The notes beneath the pieces are model-generated. The model was given only the letters and a program-made list of their open reading frames with translations. It was not told the origin of the DNA and searched no databases. A stretch of DNA of 52,316 nt, from contig CAJUDV010000014.1 of NCBI GenBank assembly GCA_910585385.1, positions 1 to 52,316 of the forward strand, given 5' to 3'. The position numbers and the translations under genes were made by a program. Origin of the DNA: an uncultured Oscillibacter sp. GTDB taxonomy: Bacteria; Bacillota; Clostridia; Oscillospirales; Oscillospiraceae. This document shows positions 8,487 to 16,694 of this stretch, piece after piece. Every line of letters begins with the position of its first letter. The stretch's first letter is position 1.

Positions 8487-9266
8487 TCACCGTTTTTTCC
8501 GGCGGGGGAACCTGTCCCCTGCCACGGCGCTGACAATCTTCTGCAAATCCCGGGCGGAGGTGGCGTCCGGCTTGTAGCTTAGGACGCTCTGTCCGTAGGC
8601 CGGGGCCATGGCCACACTGACGCTGCGCCGGATCTTGGCGGGAAATACCTGGCTGTGCAGCTGCTCCGCCACCTGTTCCGCCAAATCCAGAATATCTCTG
8701 GAGAGGGTGAGACGGGAGTTGTACTTATTCAGCAGAATGCCAAGGACCTTCAGATCAGGATTGAAGGAATTTTGCACCGTTTCAATGATGTCCTGGATCT
8801 GCGAGATGCCCACCAAACTCAAGACCTCTGCCTCCATGGGGAGGATGATGCCGGTGGAGGCCACATAGGCGTTGATGGTCAGGATGTTCAGGGAAGGCGG
8901 CGTGTCAATGATGATAAAGTCATAGCTGTCTTTCACGGCGTCCAGCTGCTGGGAGAGCATGAACTCCCGCCGGGGGGCGGTGAATTCCACCTCTGCGGCG
9001 GAGAGCAGAATGTCCGAGGAGAGGATGTCCCCATACTCCGTGTGGGCGATGGCCTGCTCAATGGTGCAGTTTCCCTTCAGCACGTCGTAGATGGTGTAGC
9101 CGTCGCCAATATCCAGGCCAAGGGTAAAGCCCAGGTTGCCCTGGGGGTCCAGGTCGACGCCCAGAACCCGGGCGCCCCGTTCATGCAGGCCGCAGACCAG
9201 GGCGGAGACGACGGTGGTCTTGCCCACACCGCCCTTTTGATTTGTGACAGTGATAATTTGCGTCAA
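8487..9266 (-). CDS. ParA/Soj-type ATPase (orphan)
   Basis: This is a 259-residue ParA/MinD-superfamily ATPase. It has the deviant Walker A box NQKGGVGKTT (residues 8-17), the VLGVDLDPQGN switch and IIIDTPPSLN (Walker B region), and ends in a basic KK-R-rich tail that could contact DNA. Such ATPases position plasmids, chromosomes, chemosensory arrays or other cargo on the nucleoid. No ParB gene or parS-like cluster is visible. The neighbour is a ComFB protein, and the surroundings are flagellar and chemotaxis genes. It lacks the N-terminal activating helix typical of FlhG and has the Soj-type core, so I do not call it FlhG. Cargo is unknown. Confidence 0.88.
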   Translation of the reverse strand: MTQIITVTNQKGGVGKTTVVSALVCGLHERGARVLGVDLDPQGNLGFTLGLDIGDGYTIYDVLKGNCTIEQAIAHTEYGDILSSDILLSAAEVEFTAPRREFMLSQQLDAVKDSYDFIIIDTPPSLNILTINAYVASTGIILPMEAEVLSLVGISQIQDIIETVQNSFNPDLKVLGILLNKYNSRLTLSRDILDLAEQVAEQLHSQVFPAKIRRSVSVAMAPAYGQSVLSYKPDATSARDLQKIVSAVAGDRFPRRKKR

Positions 9267-9307
9267 AGGTTTTTCCCCCTTACTGTAAAAACTATGTGCG
9301 GACCTCT

Positions 9308-9334
9308 TATTTTTATTATACTATATGTCGATAA
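9308..9334 (+). promoter_or_regulatory. Candidate sigma-28 promoter of fliD
   Basis: The element TATTTTTA, 11 bases, then GTCGATAA approximates the flagellar sigma consensus TAAAGTTT-N11-GCCGATAA; the -10 part matches 7 of 8. It shares spacing and a T-rich -35 with the candidate site before cheA. It would give a leader of about 100 bases. Confidence 0.45.
9315..9320 (-). promoter_or_regulatory. Candidate -10 box for the parA gene
   Basis: A perfect TATAAT on the minus strand lies about 50 bp before the parA start; no good -35 hexamer is present at 16-18 bp. It sits within the candidate sigma-28 site that reads the other way toward fliD, so the two promoters would overlap. Confidence 0.4.
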
Positions 9335-9365
9335 AAAAACATAGAGGAATTGCAAAAAAAACTTT

Positions 9366-9414
9366 ATCCGGCGGACCGGCTCCCGCCAGTCCGAAAAAGG
9401 ACCGGACGCCGGAT
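9366..9414 (+). promoter_or_regulatory. Structured leader of fliD
   Basis: An 8-bp outer stem (9366-9373 with 9407-9414) encloses further pairing and an AAAAAGGA single-stranded candidate. It sits in the untranslated leader between the candidate promoter and the fliD ribosome site. The GGA within a loop is the type of feature CsrA recognises, but this is only suggestive. Confidence 0.4.
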
Positions 9415-9441
9415 GTTATTTTATGAAGGGAGTGGATCATT

Positions 9442-11985
9442 ATGGCATCGATCAGCGGTACCAGCAGTTCCAGCGCTAACAGTATATACGGGACCAGAAA
9501 CGTCATCTCCGGCCTTGCCAGCGGCATGGATACGGAGAGCATGATCGAAAACGCAATATCCGGTTATAAAAACAAGATCTCCGGCCTGAACCAGCAGCGC
9601 ACCAAGCTGGGCTGGCAGCAGGAGGCCTACCGCGACATCATCGCTAAGATGGCGAGTTTTTCCTCCAAGTACACCTCCTATACCTCCTCCACCAACCTGA
9701 TGTCCAGCAGCTTTTTCAATCAGGCGGTGCGGACGGTGGCCAACGGGGCCAACGCCTCCAAGGTGGCGGCCTCCGGCAGGGGGAGCAGCAATGTGGCCAT
9801 CAACGGCGTGCGGCAGCTGGCCACCGCCGCCACCTATAAGCTCAGCGGCTCCGCGCTTACGGGCGGCAGCAGCAGCGAGTACGCCTCCGCCGCCGGCTCC
9901 GGGAGCTTTAACCTGGATAAGATGACCGTCAGCAGCTTCAGCGGCACGATGAACTTGAACTACGGCAAGGACCAGACCCTGTCCTTCACCTTCAGCGAGG
10001 GCGATGTGTTTGAGAGCATTGAGGATCTGGCGGCGAACATGCAGAAGCAGCTGGAGGGACAGACCATCGCTCTCTCCAACGGCGGCGGCAAGAAGGCCTC
10101 CGATCTGGTGACGGTGGAGGTCGACAAGGTGACTAACACGATCTCCTTCAAAGATAAGGCCAACAACAAGATCTATATCAGCGGCGTCAGCGACAGCATG
10201 AAAGAGGCCTTCGGCGTTGAGACGGGTGAGGGGGAAAAGTCCTTCCGGGTGCATTCGCTCACCAAGGAAGTGGACAGTGTGGACTACCTTGGCAAGTCTC
10301 CTTTGAGCATCACCCTGGACGGCGTGAGCAAGAGCGTCAAGATGCCCACCAAGGAGGATATTATCACTCAGCTCAAGGCGCAGGCGGAAGAGGAGTCCAA
10401 CAAGCCGGACGGGGACAGGGATAAGGTGCAGGCCATCAGTGATCTCATTGGGAAACTGGCGAAAAATGAGGAGCTCACTGACGAGGAGAAGGATATGCGC
10501 TCCCAGGCCTATATGGACGCGCTGCAGGGGAGCATCGACAAGGCCTTCGGTACGCTGGAGGGCGGCGGTAAAAAGCTGGAGGTCAAAAACCTCTCGACGG
10601 AGAGCGGAAAGATCCAGTTGGAGTTTACGGCCGGCCAGAAGGGGTCCTCTTTTGCCGTTACCTCCAGTGTGGGTAAGTCCATGGGCTTTGGCAGCACCCA
10701 GCTGACCAGCTACCTCAACGTCAACAAGACCTTAAAGGACCTGCTGGGCGAGGAGGGATTGAAGGGGCTGGAGAGTGGAACCGACAAAAACGGCAACACC
10801 ACCTACACCCTGGAGATCAACGGCGTCAAGATCGGTGACTTTACGGAGAAGACGGAGCTGAGCACCATTCTCAGCCGCATCAACAGCAACAAGGACGCCG
10901 GCGTCAACGTCAGCTACTCCAAGCTCACCAATGAGTTCACCTTTACCGCCAAGGAGACCGGCACCGCCGGGGAGATCCAGTTCAGCAAGGAGGGCCTGGG
11001 CGGCAAGCTGTTTGGAGAGGCGGTGCAGACTGCCAAGGGACAGGACGCCATCTTTACCGCCACCATTGACGGCGAGGAGATGGAGCTGACCCGCAGCTCC
11101 AACATTGTGGACTTTGACGGCCTCTCTGTCACCCTCAAGGGTGAGTTTGGTTACAAGCAGGAGCTGGACGACAAGGGCGACCCGAAGCTGGATGACAAGG
11201 GCAATCCCATTTACACCAACGAGCTGGACCGGACCGCCGAGAAGATCACCTTTACCAGCAGCTCTGACGCCGACAAGATCGTGGACACCATCAAGGAGTT
11301 TGTCAACGACTACAACGAGATGGTCACCCAGATCAAGGAGGCCTACGGCACGATGCCGCTGAAAAAGTCCAACGGCGCGTATTACGAGCCCTTAACCGAC
11401 GACGACAAGAACGGTATGAGCGACAGCGCCATTGAGGATTGGGAAGAGAAGGCCAAGACGGGCATTCTCTTCGGAGACCGGGACCTGTCCAGCCTGTACA
11501 GCCGCCTGACCTCCGCCATCTCCATGTACGGCCAGGATGGAGCGGATCTGAAAGCCGCGGGCATCACTGTGAACTACAGCAACGGTCTGAGCACCCTGTC
11601 CTTTAACGAGAAGACGCTGCGGGACACCCTGGACAGCGATCCGGACCGGGTGAAGGATATTTTCACAAAGAGCAAGGACAACGGCGCAGCTACGGACGGT
11701 CTGGTGGCCGCCATCAAGGATCCCCTGGAGGTCTTCGGCGGCACCACCAGCGCGGTCAAGGGCACCTTGGTAGAGAAGGCGGGCTCCCCGCTGGCTCCTA
11801 CCAGCATCTACCAGAACTATATCCAAAAGCAGCTGGATAACCTGGACACCCAGATCGAGAAATGGCAGGATAAGATGTCCGACCAGGTGGACTACTACAC
11901 GACCCAGTTCTCCAAGCTGGAGCAGCTGATCGCGCAGATGAACTCTCAGAGCTCCTCGCTGGCGCAGATGATGGGCGGTTTTTGA
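9442..11985 (+). CDS. fliD: FliD, flagellar filament cap (hook-associated protein 2)
   Basis: FliD caps the growing filament and helps flagellin fold. The N-terminal D0/D1 region is typical (VISGLASGMDTESMIENAI at about residues 20-38, then LNQQRTKLGWQQEAYRDI), and the C-terminus ends with the family's coiled coil (about 790-845). At 847 residues it is much longer than common FliD proteins (roughly 450-550). The extra length is in the exposed middle domains, including a small tandem DDKGDPKLDDKGNP at about residues 575-588. The ATG follows GGGAGTG. fliS follows directly, as in most genomes. Confidence 0.94.
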   Translation: MASISGTSSSSANSIYGTRNVISGLASGMDTESMIENAISGYKNKISGLNQQRTKLGWQQEAYRDIIAKMASFSSKYTSYTSSTNLMSSSFFNQAVRTVANGANASKVAASGRGSSNVAINGVRQLATAATYKLSGSALTGGSSSEYASAAGSGSFNLDKMTVSSFSGTMNLNYGKDQTLSFTFSEGDVFESIEDLAANMQKQLEGQTIALSNGGGKKASDLVTVEVDKVTNTISFKDKANNKIYISGVSDSMKEAFGVETGEGEKSFRVHSLTKEVDSVDYLGKSPLSITLDGVSKSVKMPTKEDIITQLKAQAEEESNKPDGDRDKVQAISDLIGKLAKNEELTDEEKDMRSQAYMDALQGSIDKAFGTLEGGGKKLEVKNLSTESGKIQLEFTAGQKGSSFAVTSSVGKSMGFGSTQLTSYLNVNKTLKDLLGEEGLKGLESGTDKNGNTTYTLEINGVKIGDFTEKTELSTILSRINSNKDAGVNVSYSKLTNEFTFTAKETGTAGEIQFSKEGLGGKLFGEAVQTAKGQDAIFTATIDGEEMELTRSSNIVDFDGLSVTLKGEFGYKQELDDKGDPKLDDKGNPIYTNELDRTAEKITFTSSSDADKIVDTIKEFVNDYNEMVTQIKEAYGTMPLKKSNGAYYEPLTDDDKNGMSDSAIEDWEEKAKTGILFGDRDLSSLYSRLTSAISMYGQDGADLKAAGITVNYSNGLSTLSFNEKTLRDTLDSDPDRVKDIFTKSKDNGAATDGLVAAIKDPLEVFGGTTSAVKGTLVEKAGSPLAPTSIYQNYIQKQLDNLDTQIEKWQDKMSDQVDYYTTQFSKLEQLIAQMNSQSSSLAQMMGGF

Positions 11986-12004
11986 TTAAGGAGTGCCACA
12001 AAAA

Positions 12005-12382
12005 ATGGAAATGCGAGGCTTCCAACAGTATAAGGAACAGAGCATCAACACCATGACCCAGGGAGAACTGCTTCTCCTGCTGTATGATGAGCTGGTTAAG
12101 CGGCTGACTCAGGCGGAACTGGCGTTGAGCAAGGAGAATTGGCCAGTGTTTGAAGCCTCCGTCCAGCGTGGGATCGACATCATCGACTATTTGGACCAGA
12201 CGCTGGATAAGCAGTACCCCATCAGCGCGAACCTGACCCAGCTCTACGAGTACTTCACCTATGAGCTGGGACGGGTGAAGATTGGCCGCCGGAGCGACCC
12301 GCTGAACCATGTAAAATCCATGGTGAACGAACTGCGGGATGCGTTTCGGGAGGCACAGAAAAACGGAGAATCCGGGAAGTAG
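12005..12382 (+). CDS. fliS: FliS, flagellin export chaperone
   Basis: FliS binds the C-terminus of flagellin and keeps it unfolded for export. The sequence begins MEMRGFQQYKEQSINTMTQ and continues GELLLLLYDELVKRL, the strongest signature of this all-helical family; 125 residues is a normal length. An upstream in-frame GTG at 11993 lies inside the AAGGAG ribosome site (11988-11993), so the ATG at 12005 is chosen. It lies between fliD and a FliT-like gene. Confidence 0.93.
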   Translation: MEMRGFQQYKEQSINTMTQGELLLLLYDELVKRLTQAELALSKENWPVFEASVQRGIDIIDYLDQTLDKQYPISANLTQLYEYFTYELGRVKIGRRSDPLNHVKSMVNELRDAFREAQKNGESGK

Positions 12383-12390
12383 GTGCCAGA

Positions 12391-12777
12391 ATGGAAGCGT
12401 CTATACTGCTGGATGCCCATGTGCAGGCCAAGCGGATTTACAATCTTCTCAATGAGGTGATGGACGTCTCCCGGCAGATGGCGGAGGCTGTGGACCGGGA
12501 TGACCAGGTGGCCATCCAGATGCTGGTCTCCATGCGGGAAGAGCCGGTGCGAAAGCTCCAGCGGGCCCGCAGGGCCCTGGAGGAGCAGCGAAACGCCCTG
12601 GAGCCGGAGACGGCCCAGCGGCTCTCCCGGCTGCTGAACGGCGAGGCGGCGGAGACAGAGGCGGAAGCGCCTCTGGCAGCACAGGTGGGGGCTAACCGGC
12701 GCCTGCTGGAACAGGTGCTGGAGCTGGACCGGGTGCTGAACCGCAAGCTGACCCGGGAGGAGTCCATCTACAAGTGA
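12391..12777 (+). CDS. Small helical protein, FliT-like flagellar chaperone candidate
   Basis: This is a 128-residue protein predicted to be entirely helical and highly charged, with long amphipathic stretches (VDRDDQVAIQMLVSMREEP; REESIYK at the end). There is no signal peptide or membrane segment. It follows fliS by eight bases and is the last gene before a terminator, the slot of fliT in many genomes. FliT-type proteins bind FliD for export, but sequence similarity across this family is low. The assignment is by position, size and composition only; FlgN-like is an alternative. Confidence 0.6.
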   Translation: MEASILLDAHVQAKRIYNLLNEVMDVSRQMAEAVDRDDQVAIQMLVSMREEPVRKLQRARRALEEQRNALEPETAQRLSRLLNGEAAETEAEAPLAAQVGANRRLLEQVLELDRVLNRKLTREESIYK

Positions 12778-12816
12778 AAAAACAGGCGCCGGCCCAAGCC
12801 GGGCCGGCGCCTGTTT
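12777..12816. terminator. Bidirectional intrinsic terminator
   Basis: A 15-bp perfect G+C-rich stem (12781-12795 with 12801-12815, loop 5) lies between convergent genes. Six A residues at 12777-12782 give a T tract on the minus strand, so it serves the peptidase gene best and the fliDST operon as well. Confidence 0.85.
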
Positions 12817-12835
12817 GACAGTGTGTCTGTTTAGT

Positions 12836-13795
12836 TTATTCTAAATTTTGGGCCGCGGGTTGAGAGATGATCCACAGAGGGGCCCCGTGAGCGGTGCTGC
12901 GGGAGAGCTCCTCCAGAATCAGCTCCGGCTCCCACTCTATAAGACTTCGCTCCTGGCTGTTGGGGTCGGCCACCAGAATCTTTCCGCTGAGGGTTACCCC
13001 TCGCAGAACGATGAAGTGGCCGCTTTTGGTAAAATGGCCGGGGCCCATAAGAGCTACCACGAGATCGCCGTTCAGCAGGGGCTGCATCAAGGCGTCCGGG
13101 GTCCGCTCCCGGAGGGAAGTCACGGCCAGGCCGGCCTCGGCAGCAAGACCCTCCACAACGGAGAGGTAGGACCCGCCCCGTTTGGCCCAGTGTCCCAGGG
13201 ACACCGCCAGCTGGGCCATCTGGAGGGGATCAGTGTCCGCGCCGGTCATGCTGTTGACCACCATGGCCATAGCCGTGGGGCCGCAGCCGTAGCGGCCGAT
13301 GTCATCAGTGCCGTAGGGCTGCTCCGCCCAGGTCTCGCTGCCCTGGTTGAAATAGACAATAGGAATCGCCCCGCCGGTCAGGATTTCCTGGCCGTCGATT
13401 ATGTTTAACTCCGTGACGGCAGGGTCTGCCACAGGTGCGCCGCCGGTCAGAACCGGGTCGTCGGCCAGCTGAATGTCCTCCTCCGGCAGCGACTCCTCTT
13501 TGGGGGCGGTTAAGCGGGACCAGAGGACCGCGGTCTGGACTCCAACCGCCGCGATGCGGCGGGAGACCAGGCGGTGCGCCTCCTCGGAGGCCTGACAGGC
13601 GGCGGAGGCGGCGCGGCCCCCGGCCTGCGCGGCCGCCTGAGCGCTCCGCCGGACGGGAGCGGTGATTTGCTCGTAGACGGCGGGGGCGAAAAAAGAACAG
13701 GCCGCCAGTTCCACGGCGCCGACGCAGAGGAGGGCCAGCAGGATCACCCACAGGAGGTTTTGCTTGGCGCGATTGGGGGCAGCTCTTTTTTTCAC
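12836..13795 (-). CDS. Membrane-anchored C39-like (papain-fold) peptidase
   Basis: The C-terminal domain resembles the C39-like peptidase family. In the numbering used here, the catalytic Cys is at about residue 171 (GRYGCGPTAMAM), His at about 260 (KSGHFIVL) and Asp at about 277 (VADPNS). The N-terminus has a positively charged start, a hydrophobic segment at about 14-32, and LAAC at 30-33, so it may be either a lipoprotein or a single-pass anchor. An Ala/Gln-rich stalk precedes the enzyme. GTG 13795 is chosen because GGTGG precedes it and the likely transcription start (about 13844) lies too close to the upstream ATGs; 13831 is the alternative. The substrate is unknown; it would act outside the membrane. 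Confidence 0.75.
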   Translation of the reverse strand: MKKRAAPNRAKQNLLWVILLALLCVGAVELAACSFFAPAVYEQITAPVRRSAQAAAQAGGRAASAACQASEEAHRLVSRRIAAVGVQTAVLWSRLTAPKEESLPEEDIQLADDPVLTGGAPVADPAVTELNIIDGQEILTGGAIPIVYFNQGSETWAEQPYGTDDIGRYGCGPTAMAMVVNSMTGADTDPLQMAQLAVSLGHWAKRGGSYLSVVEGLAAEAGLAVTSLRERTPDALMQPLLNGDLVVALMGPGHFTKSGHFIVLRGVTLSGKILVADPNSQERSLIEWEPELILEELSRSTAHGAPLWIISQPAAQNLE

Positions 13796-13850
13796 GTTTT
13801 CACCACCAAAAATCCGAGATAACTCTTGCATGATGCCCATCAATAATGGT

Positions 13851-13880
13851 ATTATAGCAGAAGAGTACGCCGCATTTCAA
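13851..13880 (-). promoter_or_regulatory. Sigma-A promoter of the C39-like peptidase gene
   Basis: TTGAAA (13875-13880), an 18-base spacer and a perfect TATAAT (13851-13856) lie on the minus strand. Transcription would start near 13844, giving a leader of about 48 bases to the GTG start. Confidence 0.65.
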
Positions 13881-13924
13881 GAGGGAACACCCTCCGCGGT
13901 CACTGAGGTACAGGAGTGCTGGCT

Positions 13925-14653
13925 ATGCCAACCATTACGCTGGAAAAGGTGACAAAATATTATAAGGTCCAGAAAAAGCAGCGCCGGGGCGAAAACCGGG
14001 TGGAAATTGGCGTCGAGGACGTAGATCTCACTGTGGAACAGGGGGAGTTCGTGTTTCTGGTCGGCAGCAGCGGTGCGGGAAAGAGCACGCTGCTGGATCT
14101 GATCTCCGGCAAGCTAAAGCCGGACAAGGGGACCGTCTCTCTGAACGGGAAGGATTTGGCGCGGCTGTTTCCCTGGAGCAATCAGACGGCGCTGCTGTTC
14201 GGCAAGGTGTGTCAGGAGCAGACGCTGGCCCGGCGCATTACAGTGGAGGAGAATCTGCGGATGGCCGCCATGATCGGCCGGCGCAGGTTTGAGAGCACGA
14301 AGCACATCAACGATCGGATCCGGAAGGTGCTGGGTCTGGTGGGGATGCGGGGAGCGGAGGCCAGGTACCCTGGGGAACTGTCCATTGGCGAGTGCCGCCG
14401 GGTGGAGCTGGCCAGGGCCATGATCAACAGTCCTCCCATCCTTGTGCTGGACGAGATCACCGCCAATTTGGACGATGATAACATCTGGGATATGATTATT
14501 TTACTCAATGAGGTCAACCGGAGAGGGACCACCGTTATCATGGCAACTCATGCCAGCAAATATGTCAATATTATGCGCCGCAGAGTCGTTACCCTGGTAG
14601 ACGGACACATCTTCGGCGACGTGGAGCGGGGAAGATACGGGGACGTGGTGTGA
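13925..14653 (+). CDS. FtsE-like ABC transporter ATPase, no permease nearby
   Basis: This is an ABC ATPase of about 242 residues closest in style to FtsE. Walker A is GSSGAGKST, Walker B is ILVLDEIT and the H-loop is MATHA. The signature loop reads LSIGECRR instead of LSGGEQ. ATG 13925 is preferred over GTG 13916, because the GTG overlaps the AGGAG ribosome site. FtsE normally pairs with the membrane protein FtsX to activate cell-wall hydrolases. No ftsX or other permease is adjacent: a peptidase lies upstream on the other strand and a chemoreceptor downstream. An insertion after the first strand (QKKQRRGENRVEIG) is also unusual. The partner is unknown. Confidence 0.82.
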   Translation: MPTITLEKVTKYYKVQKKQRRGENRVEIGVEDVDLTVEQGEFVFLVGSSGAGKSTLLDLISGKLKPDKGTVSLNGKDLARLFPWSNQTALLFGKVCQEQTLARRITVEENLRMAAMIGRRRFESTKHINDRIRKVLGLVGMRGAEARYPGELSIGECRRVELARAMINSPPILVLDEITANLDDDNIWDMIILLNEVNRRGTTVIMATHASKYVNIMRRRVVTLVDGHIFGDVERGRYGDVV

Positions 14654-14717
14654 CACCGCGGAACCGATTAGAATATAAAAAGTTTGGGATATACGAAAAT
14701 TGAGGAGGAGATCGCAA

Positions 14718-16505
14718 ATGATCAAGAACATGAAGATCAGGAAGAGCCTGATCATGGGCTATGGGATTACGATTGTAGTTTCAGCGATCATTATTATTGT
14801 GTCGCTGATTCTCATGAGCGTACAGAAGGGGCAGTACACCGATATTCTGGACCGGTATGTCCAGTCCACTCAGCTGGCGTCTGAGTGCCGCATTGATTAC
14901 AACCGTGCCGCCCGTAACCTGCGCGACGCGGTTTTGTCCGGCGACATGTCCAGCATTGACACCGCGAACAGCCAGATCGATGTGCTGACCGAGACCTTGA
15001 ACCAGCTGGACAGCATCTACCCCCTGGAGGACAGAACCGAGCTGAATACCTTCCTGAATCTGGTTAAGAGCTGGGAGACGGAGGCTATCACCATCGGCCA
15101 GACGGTCCGCACCAATCAGCAGAAGGCGGCCCAGATGATCGTGGAGGACTGCACCCCCGCCCTGAACCAGGCGGCTACCGCCGGCGACGCCCTGGCCGCC
15201 CGGCTCCAGACCGAGGAGGAGGCCATCATTAAGCGGCAGTCCACCATCTCCAACATTGCCATGATCGCTATCGTAGTGGCCCTGATTATCGCCACCATTA
15301 TTGTGATCCGCATTGCCCGTATCATCATCAAGAGCATTGTGGTTCCCGCCGAGCAGGTGCGCGTGGCCCTGGTGGGTTTCAGCGAGGGCAACCTGAACGT
15401 TCCTGTGGACTATGAGAGCAAGAACGAGCTGGGCGAGATGTGCCGGGCTCTGCGAACCAGTCAAAACGTCCTCTCCGGGGTCATCGGCGACATCTGCTTC
15501 TTGCTGGAGGAGATGGGCGGCGGCAACTTCAACTGCCGTACAAAAACTGAGGAGCTCTATGTCGGTGATCTGAGCGCCGTGCTGAAGTCCATCCGCGCCA
15601 TTAACCGCAACCTCAGCGATACCCTCTCTCAGATTGATCTCAGCGCCGAGCAGGTCTCTTCCGGCGCCGAGCAGGTGTCCACCGGTGCGCAGGCTCTGGC
15701 CCAGGGCGCTACCGAGCAGGCCAGCGCTGTGGAGGAGCTGTCCGCCACCATTGCCGATATTTCCAGCAACTCCCAGAGCAACTCCAAGCGCAGCGAGGAG
15801 GCCATGCAGCACTCCAAAAACTCCGATGTGCGGGTGCGGGAGAGCGCCGAGTACATGGATCAGATGGTAAAGGCCATGGAGAAGATTTCCGAGTCCTCTA
15901 CCGAGATCAGCAAGATCATTGCAACCATTGAGAATATTGCCTTCCAGACCAATATCCTGGCCCTGAACGCCGCCGTGGAGGCCGCTCGGGCAGGCAGCGC
16001 CGGCAAGGGCTTCGCCGTTGTGGCGGATGAGGTGCGGAACCTGGCCACCAAGTCCGACCAGGCCGCCAAGGCCACAAAGGAGCTCATTGACCACTCCATC
16101 GCCTCCGTTCAGGAGGGCGGCGACATCGTGAAGCAGGTCTCCGAGTCCCTGAGTAAGACCGTGGAGGCCACGAAGCTGTCCATGGAGGCCATTCGGGATA
16201 TTACCAAGGCTGTGGAGGAGGAGTCCGAGTCCATCGCCCAGGTGACCGAGGGCATCGACCAGATCTCTGCCGTGGTGCAGACCAACTCCGCCACCAGCGA
16301 GCAGTCTGCCGCCGCCAGCGAGGAGCTGAGCAGCCAGGCCGCTCTGATGAAGTCCCTGATGGCTAAATTTAAGCTGCGGAACTCCGGCGAGGCCAGCTAT
16401 AGCACCGCCCAGCCCAGCTACACCCCCGACTACTCCAGCACGGAAGATACGGTGATGGACAGCGGCAGCAGTTACAGCGGCGCCAGCCCCTTCAGCAAAT
16501 ATTGA
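14718..16505 (+). CDS. Methyl-accepting chemotaxis protein
   Basis: This is a transmembrane chemoreceptor of 595 residues. Transmembrane helix 1 is at about 13-34, an extracellular four-helix-bundle-size sensor at 35-177, transmembrane helix 2 at about 178-199, HAMP at about 200-260, and a cytoplasmic signalling coiled coil whose tip carries NIAFQTNILALNAAVEAARA and GFAVVADEVRNLA. The tail ends in Ser/Tyr-rich sequence without an evident CheR-docking pentapeptide. ATG 14718 follows GAGGAGG; the upstream in-frame TTG at 14700 is rejected. The ligand cannot be told. A strong terminator follows. Confidence 0.95.
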   Translation: MIKNMKIRKSLIMGYGITIVVSAIIIIVSLILMSVQKGQYTDILDRYVQSTQLASECRIDYNRAARNLRDAVLSGDMSSIDTANSQIDVLTETLNQLDSIYPLEDRTELNTFLNLVKSWETEAITIGQTVRTNQQKAAQMIVEDCTPALNQAATAGDALAARLQTEEEAIIKRQSTISNIAMIAIVVALIIATIIVIRIARIIIKSIVVPAEQVRVALVGFSEGNLNVPVDYESKNELGEMCRALRTSQNVLSGVIGDICFLLEEMGGGNFNCRTKTEELYVGDLSAVLKSIRAINRNLSDTLSQIDLSAEQVSSGAEQVSTGAQALAQGATEQASAVEELSATIADISSNSQSNSKRSEEAMQHSKNSDVRVRESAEYMDQMVKAMEKISESSTEISKIIATIENIAFQTNILALNAAVEAARAGSAGKGFAVVADEVRNLATKSDQAAKATKELIDHSIASVQEGGDIVKQVSESLSKTVEATKLSMEAIRDITKAVEEESESIAQVTEGIDQISAVVQTNSATSEQSAAASEELSSQAALMKSLMAKFKLRNSGEASYSTAQPSYTPDYSSTEDTVMDSGSSYSGASPFSKY

Positions 16506-16595
16506 TCTGTGCGCTGACAGCTGTCCCAGGGGTGTGACTGCCGCCGGTCTGACAGTGAAGTAAAAGTCCGCGCCGGCAGAGTGACCCAGCCGCGG

Positions 16596-16638
16596 TTGCC
16601 AGAGGGCGGTTTGCAGCCGCCCTCTGGCAATGTTTTTT
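16596..16638 (+). terminator. Intrinsic terminator after the chemoreceptor gene
   Basis: A 14-bp perfect stem (16596-16609 with 16617-16630), 7-base loop, then TG and six T residues. Confidence 0.9.
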
Positions 16639-16694
16639 CCCTGCCGTGTTATATAGGCGGCGGGTATATCACAAAGAAAAGGAGCGTCGGCTAT

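Noticed and set aside
8487..9266. ParA-type gene as evidence of a plasmid or integrated element
   Set aside because: No ParB, replication, integrase or repeat sequence lies nearby, and the flanks are ordinary flagellar operons.
8487..9266. ParA-type gene as FlhG
   Set aside because: The core is Soj-like (NQKGGVGKTT at the very N-terminus) with no FlhG activator helix and no flhF neighbour.
11993..12004. GTG start for fliS
   Set aside because: The GTG overlaps the AAGGAG ribosome site; the ATG 12 bases later is correctly placed.
13916..13924. GTG start for the FtsE-like gene
   Set aside because: It overlaps AGGAG; the next ATG has good spacing.
16581..16694. N-terminal extension of the FtsA-like protein
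   Set aside because: The extension would translate through the terminator hairpin and has no ribosome site; ATG 16695 has AAGGAG.
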